Source of the DNA: Lenisia limosa | Taxonomy: Eukaryota > Breviatea | Length of the DNA stretch: 28,353 bases | Direction: 5' to 3' | Assembly (NCBI GenBank): GCA_001655205.1 | Contig: LPNZ01009208.1 | Span: 1 to 28,353 of the forward strand | Shown: positions 22,659 through 28,353 of the stretch, piece after piece | Layout of the letters: each line of letters starts with the position of its first letter | Numbering within the stretch: the first letter of the stretch is position 1 | Position numbers and translations under genes: made by a program | Notes under the pieces: generated by a model | What the model saw: the letters and a program-made list of their open reading frames with translations, nothing else | Told to the model about the DNA's origin: nothing | Database searches by the model: none

Positions 22659-24756
22659 CTATCTAAAAAAGTTTACTAATTTGGTGAGTGACTCCACAAT
22701 CCATTTATCAACGGGGTCATTTTTTGGGTCCCAAACAACATAAGGTCGGAGTTGCTCAATGAGGCAAGGTGAGCCTGTTTCATCCCCTTGATGCTGAGGC
22801 TTCGGAGGGACAAGTTCTTCGGCGGCCACTTCGGCTTGAGGTAAACTGTTCTCTTCAATGAATAGGTCGGCGGTCCTAGAGAGTAAGGAAAATCAATGCA
22901 ACCAGATACTAACATATGTTTTCGGCATCGGCAGCATGATTGATGTACAAATAGTATCAAAAACGGGAGAAGAAACAGAAGATAGCCTTTCCTGCGCAAT
23001 GAGGTGAAAACTCTTTTTGCAAACCTTTTTCGTTGATGAAAGTAGTAAGGAGGTTGATAGTTTCGCTTTGGAATCTGGATTATCAAAACCTGAATCAAGA
23101 ATCTTACCTCTTCGTCAAAACTATTTCTGGTATCTGACTGATCTGGACCGGCTAAAGCGTTTAATTGCTTCAAAGTCACCAAATTACCTTTATGATCCAT
23201 ATCAGAGGCATCAGGGTCATATTTTGAATCAGCTAGAGGATAAGGGACTGGCAAGATCGTAACCAACCATCCAGCAGATTGGGCATAATCGTCATTCCTT
23301 CATATGGACGCTGTGAGTGTAAGACCCGTCTATCAGAGACTCTGCCACTTACAAATTTATAAGGTAAAGGAATAATCTCATCAGCAATTCCAGGAACATG
23401 GATTCCTTGAGTCAACTTATCACAAGAGGTTGTGTCCTTGATTAGGTAAGAGTCACCTGTTCCACTGAATTGAGTTTGGCCTTGTTCACTTTCATCTAAA
23501 TATCAGAGGTTGTTATGACTTTACTAACCAGTCATGAGATTTGGCATCACAGTCATCCCTTCCATGAGGCGCTATAGATTTTAACCAGGCAATACGAATG
23601 GACAATACCACTGTAATACTCACGAATTTATGAGGGAACGGAATAATTTCGTCAGCTATCCCAGGGACATGTATGCCTTTTGTTGGAGAATCGTTAATAA
23701 AAGAATTGGAAACCTGTATTAGTCATACAAGTGAACCAGATGAAGCTTACATCCAGTTTAGAATTGCTGTTTTGTTCAACTGTGGGGTGCACTTCACCTT
23801 TTTCAGATACAGAATCCTTGCCAATTATTGAATTTATTTGATTAATTTTCTCTTCTTGGTAATCTACATTTGGTTAATAAAAAGAGTAGTTACCACGAGT
23901 GAGTTGGGTGGGTGCTTCTACAGGGCTAGTCCACGAACAGAAAGGAGGATGTCGGAGTTTAGGATGAAATAGTTCGTCTAATTCGTTATGGTGCAATAAT
24001 TTAATAGAAGGACGTAGTGTCAAAACAGTCCAATTGTTCACAATTGTTAAAGTTGTTTGGTTTTCATACCAAGCATTATATCACTGAGGGATCTCTGACT
24101 GTTGATATGATAATGTCGCATCCTTGGGCGAAATACTGTGGCCTTGTGATGAAAAGGCTAAAATGTAAGCTCAAGAAGTAAGGCCCACAGAAGGATGATG
24201 TGAAGTTAAAGGTCTGGAACCTTCTGGTTGGGGGGCTGTTAATTTTTGGTATTTGAAGCGGCATAAATCCGACTCTCTCAGTGACATCTGACGTATTAGT
24301 ACTATCATAGAAGAGGAACCCGATCAACAACCAGATGTAACTCTAATGACTTTTCTTACTTACATGTGCAGGTACAGTCAATGGTATGTCTGTCAAGTTA
24401 TCAACAAGCAATGGGTGAATACGGTATGGTGAGGGAGGAGACTACTCAGTCAAAGAAGGCAAAGGTCTAACTTGAAAGTAAAGGTTTTCATACTGCGGGG
24501 TACGAACATCCAGGCCACGCGAATGAACTTGTGTTGTCTAATAATGACTAATTAACACATGGTTCTCCATACCAAAACACGAGCTAGAGGAAAGAGAACT
24601 CCATTTCTGACAAGCGAGTTGGAAACAAATGGAATCAGTCTGCGAAGGTCAGTTACAGAGCAGGGCAAAACATGTGCAAGGTGTATCTGCAAACGGTTTG
24701 TTCCAACGGGCCTCTTACCTCGGAGTGCAAATGGTTGGGACAATTGAAGACATCAT
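22659..24756 (-). CDS. Unrecognised protein with a duplicated GIHVPGIADEIIP module
   Basis: The model runs from ATG 24756-24754 (a second ATG follows at once) to TAG 22661-22659, with about ten introns. The N-terminus (TPRLIPFVSNSLVRNGVLFP) is basic and hydrophobic and could be a mitochondrial presequence, which is inference. Further blocks are YRIHPLLVDNLTDIPLTVPA, MSLRESDLCRFKYQKL, and VFRPRMRHYHINSQRSLSDI. A two-exon module then occurs twice: GIHVPGIADEIIPFPHKF + EGMTVMPNLM, and GIHVPGIADEIIPLPYKF + EGMTIMPNLL. Each copy is split by a phase-0 intron after KF and ends with a phase-1 intron. The C-terminus reads LIEQLRPYVVWDPKNDPVDK and ends VNFFR. I do not recognise the family. A possible 30-nt intron (about 24442-24471) and the boundaries near 23090 are uncertain. 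Confidence 0.62.
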
Positions 24757-25263
24757 AGTCTGAAAAAACCAAGTTCAAATCGAATTAATAAATTCGTAAT
24801 TTAGTATAAGCAACGCTAGTTTGTAAGGAACCTAAGGGGGGCTTTGTCATGACACTGGGGAAGGCAAGTGACAAGTAGTTTCGGTAAAATACTGTTTTGC
24901 AAAAAGAAAAAAAAGAGAGCGAGAAATAAACAACTAGAACAAATGGAGAAATGGAAAGCTGATGATACTTGATGGAATAATGTTTAATTAAAAGCAACAA
25001 AAAACAAAAACAGAAACTTTCCCTAAAAGGTAATTGGAGATTTTAGACTGATACACTGCGGCTGCGGAGGGGCTCCCTGGCCGTCCCGGGTTTACATCGT
25101 GACCAGCGATCTTTGATCTGGACTTTTAGTCTTACTCGAAATCTGACTCTGACTTTCCCCGAGCCGGGCCCTTCATTGAAGGACTGTACTGGACCCACGG
25201 TTGGACCGGGGAAACTCTGACTCATATTCGATTGAGAAAAAAAGATATAAATTGAAATTGGAG
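24757..25263. promoter_or_regulatory. Divergent promoter region, gene 7 and gene 8, with GC-rich core
   Basis: The region is 507 nt between divergent starts. Its middle (about 25050-25215) is GC-rich and holds TTTCCCCG and CGGGGAAA as an 8-bp inverted repeat, each next to CTCTGACT-type sequence on its outer side, plus repeated GGACC. The outer parts are A/T-rich. No coding exon is supported. Confidence 0.5.
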
Positions 25264-28200
25264 ATGATGAGGTTCATTCACATTGTTGCGCTTCTTCACA
25301 TCTTTCTCCTTACCCTCTCCTCCGCAAATGATGATAAAACGACTTTTGACAGTTTACAGGATGAAAAGGTAAGAACTGAGTACAAAATAATGAAATAGGA
25401 CCGTTCAGCCAAAGGCACTATCAAGCGACTGCTCGGAGAACAAGCTGAGGTGTTTCTCCCAAATGAGTTTATTCGTAGGTCACTGATATCTGCACACACA
25501 AGTCTTCATTTATAACTCATTTTCATTAGTTCTAAGAATTATTTACCTCCTTCCCTTCACTTACAGAGTCCATTGAAAATGCACTTGATGACCAGACAAC
25601 TTATTTTCTCGTTGCGTTTTTCATAAGTTTGATGGTTTGGAATTGTATAACTTATAACTTCATAAATCTCCAAGCATCACCTTCCACACCCTAGTTTCCC
25701 AAGCTGTTCTTCTCGTCTTTGTTGGTCCATACTTCTTTGGTGGAGCGGAAAATGAGCCAGCTACTGATCAACCACCGCAGTTGTGATTGGGGAGGGGAGG
25801 GGGGACTTGTAACACAAGATCGTCAATAATCATCACCCCTTTAGGCCAGCAACTTCAACAAACATGTCTCCTTTTTTTCATGCAGATTTTTCTGAAAGTA
25901 ACCCACAATTATCTAGCGAGGCTTTGGAGGCATCAATAGCAGAAGTTGGCCTGAGTCTTGCATTTTTCTTTTCCCATTTTGCTTTTTGCTTGAAGTGACA
26001 TTTTCAGGCGGGGGGAGATCCATTGGCGATCAAAACTGTGTTGGATGAGGTTAACAGAGCAAGGTGCGTGGGGTTGTTTTGCTGTGTGTTGAAGTACATT
26101 TATTATATTCCACAGATTGAAGGCAGAAAGTGAAGCATTTGAAGCAAGAAGGTTTGTATTATTCTGGTAATACTCTTTTTTTTATTATCAAGTTTTTGTT
26201 TTTAGTGTAAAATTACATCCAGGTGTTTGGCTCAAATGCAAGGATCCCATGAGTTTTCAGCAAAAGATTCGGTATAAGGGGGAAAGGTTGATGGTTTGAC
26301 AGTCGTATTGAGTCACAATAACTCTCAAGGCCAAGCGTATTGCTGAATTGGAATGTGAGCTGAAAGAGGCAGTGAATACGAAGGATAAAGCTTTGACAGG
26401 AAGCGCCCATGAGGTAAAAAGAGAATATTTTAATCTCTCAGATGAATAAAATGAGAACCAAGGTGACATTAGAGGCTGAAGAAAGACATGTAAAAGAAAT
26501 GGAGGTCGGGTTGATTTCTAATATATTTTTTTTATTTTTTTTTTGTGTGTGCTTTTCTCTATTTTCTCACCTCATAGCTCCGTTTAGCTGAGCTTTCAGA
26601 ATCAAGAAAAGAAGCAATGGATTTACATATTGAGTTTGTTGCATTTAAACAACAGCATTCTAGTTTGCATGGCTCCGCTAAATAAATGATATCGCAATTT
26701 GAAATTCCTAACTGGTTAGGTCTACAAGGACGCACAGATGCACTAACGAGTGAAATTAAGTCCCTCAATGAAACCATTGAGGCGCTTCAACAAGAGAAAA
26801 TTGACACTCGTCAGCTCGAAGCATCGCAAAAAGTGAGTATTATTGAAGCTTATGAAAACTAATATCGTACTCTGTTCCACCTTTATGACTTTTAGGTTCT
26901 TCTTGGTATTAAGGAAAACGAAATAAATACAGTAAAGGTGTGTTGGAAATGTCTTTGTTGATATTAAGCCAGTTATTTTATGAGTTGATGACCGTACTCA
27001 TAACTTTTCCTGAGAAAATTAGATGGAAAGTAGTTATTACTATAGCCCATTTTGCAACATATTGCTGTATTCTTCCAATTTTTGTAGGCTGTTTCTGAAG
27101 ATAGAAAAGAAGCACTAGAAAAGGCCAAAGAAGAGGTTTGCTCAACGAAATGTTTCAATGGTGTAGGCCCAAGCACAGCACCTCAAACTATTGGCTATTG
27201 AAGCTGAGCACACAGCTCAAGTCACAAAACTTGTAGCTGATTGTCAGAATCTTGAGAAGAAGGTAAGAAGGATGACTGGTTTACTGTAACACATGAGCTT
27301 GAAACTGCCAGCATGGAGAATGCTCTCAAAAGAGATGTTCAGATTGCTGATGCTGAAAAAAATGAAGCAATTCTCAAAGAAGAGGTTGGTGTCCTTTTTT
27401 TTTCAGAGAAAACAACCAAATTTGAAATGATGCTGGTTTTTACAGTTTCAGATCCAGTCACTTCGGCAAATGCAAACGCGGTCTGAAGACGATGCGGCTG
27501 AACGGGTATGTTCTTCTTTAGAATACTATCTCACAGTGTTAGATGCGTGAACGTGAGCAAACACATAGGGACGTTTTGAATGAGGTCAAGAAAAGTGCTG
27601 AAAACGCAAAAGAGGTTCGATTCCACTTGTGAAGTATTCACCAGTTAGGATTTTAAGTTTACTTTAACTGCAGCGGAAAGCAGCCATCAAGTAGTTGTTG
27701 AAGATTTGAAAGTTGGTTCCCTGAAATAGTCTTGTTTCTGGGTTGCCTGAGGTCATTTTCACCTTCCCACCTTTCACTAAAAAACTATTGTAGAAGGCAC
27801 ATGAAGGCCATATTGCGGCACTAGAACAATCAATCATTGACCTGAAGAATGCCAACACTGAGTCTCTAAAAGTTTGATTCAAAATGAGATTAACTTGTAC
27901 AGACTATGGAAACAAACTACGATAAGCAGATTGCCCAGACGGTTCTTTATGAACGACAGCAAAAGGCTTTAGAAGTTGCGGAACTCCAAGCATTAATTAA
28001 TAGACTCAAATCCAAACATGATGCTGATAAAGAAGTGGGCTTAAGACCAGAAGTAGTTGAACATACAAAATGGAGGAAGATGGGATCAAAATCACATCTT
28101 CAGGTTCACTTGGAAGAGCTGAAGGCAGCCGAAGCAATAGCAAACCGACGAGTAGCTGATAGTCACATTTTGGCAGCCAGGCAAGAAGATGAGGTGAGGA

Positions 28201-28353
28201 TACTTAAAAATTAGTCATCTTTCAGGGTAAGGTGAAGACGGCTCGAACAGTGAAGGACCTCAATGAAGAGTGTAAACGTGAGTTTATTTTTTTCAGTTGC
28301 ATCTCCCCCCTCCCCCCCTGACAAGCGTCTAACCTCCCTCTAATGCTTTCCCT
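25264..28353 (+). CDS. Signal-peptide, transmembrane, long coiled-coil protein (incomplete at right edge)
   Basis: ATG codons at 25264 and 25267 start MMRFIHIVALLHIFLLTLSS, a typical signal peptide. After a short segment (KGTIKRLLGEQAEVFLPNEF), spliced exons give the hydrophobic stretch YFLVAFFIISQAVLLVFVGP, a likely membrane span, then GGAENEPATDQPPQ. Splicing CA|gttgtg...tttag|G at 25780-25844 joins in phase to SESNPQLSSEALEASIAE and about 15 further exons of heptad-rich sequence (AKRIAELECELKEAV, TSEIKSLNETIEALQQEK). Most of these introns are phase 0 and 28 to 85 nt. The architecture (lumenal N-terminus, one span, long cytosolic coiled coil) recalls ER or Golgi tethers such as kinectin/p180, but no homologue is recognised. 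If the joining intron is wrong, a small membrane protein ends at TGA 25784-25786 and a separate coiled-coil gene starts at ATG 25864. The last codons before 28353 fall in an intron. Confidence 0.6.

Noticed and set aside
24301-24361. A 21-nt intron in gene 7 (gtaagt...cattag)
   Set aside because: Using an acceptor 57 nt further downstream gives a 78-nt intron and a frame that continues cleanly through RESDLCRFKYQK, so the ultra-short version is unnecessary.
24472-24489. ENLYFQ encoded in gene 7, followed by Ser after a proposed 30-nt intron, identical to a commonly used protease cleavage site, suggesting vector contamination
   Set aside because: It is embedded in native, intron-split coding sequence with no vector sequence or tag nearby. 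A six-residue match is within chance over a window of this size.

Overview
The window is a gapped eukaryotic nuclear contig. About eight protein genes are packed head-to-head and tail-to-tail. Every gene is cut by many spliceosomal GT-AG introns, most of 28 to 80 nt. Inferred stops include TAA, TGA and TAG, so the standard genetic code fits. Intron density, short intergenic spaces (80 to 900 nt) and a thioredoxin/ankyrin protein of the kind found in axonemes suggest a compact genome, possibly a flagellate protist. The lineage cannot be fixed from this window. Eleven N-gaps interrupt it, several beside poly-G/C or poly-T runs.

Layout: (1) 201-3406 +, an Arg/Glu/Asp/Pro-rich low-complexity protein. 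(2) 3608-7268 -, thioredoxin domain, acidic linker, ankyrin repeats and acidic repeat tail. (3) 8160-9883 +, TRM10 tRNA methyltransferase, all ten exons resolved (330 aa). (4) 10040-12011 -, proteasome lid deubiquitinase RPN11, eleven exons (317 aa). (5) 12371-18801 +, COPII coat protein SEC24, about 30 exons. (6) 19356-22578 +, an XRCC1-like repair scaffold with a C-terminal BRCT domain. (7) 22659-24756 -, an unrecognised protein with an internally duplicated two-exon module. (8) 25264 to the right edge, +, a signal-peptide/transmembrane protein continuing into a long coiled coil.

Pairs 2/3, 4/5 and 7/8 diverge from shared promoter regions. Pairs 1/2, 3/4 and 6/7 converge with 80 to 200 nt between stops. 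The genes do not form a pathway; they are mostly conserved housekeeping functions.

The least ordinary signals are: a 441-nt TIR element (MITE-like) with TA target duplications in a SEC24 intron; two abutting full CRE sites in the RPN11/SEC24 bidirectional promoter; the exon-duplicated repeat in gene 7; dispersed repeats shared between introns of different genes; and introns near the lower size limit. I found no bacterial-type defence, CRISPR or viral system. All gene models are hand splices from the genomic sequence and need transcript confirmation.
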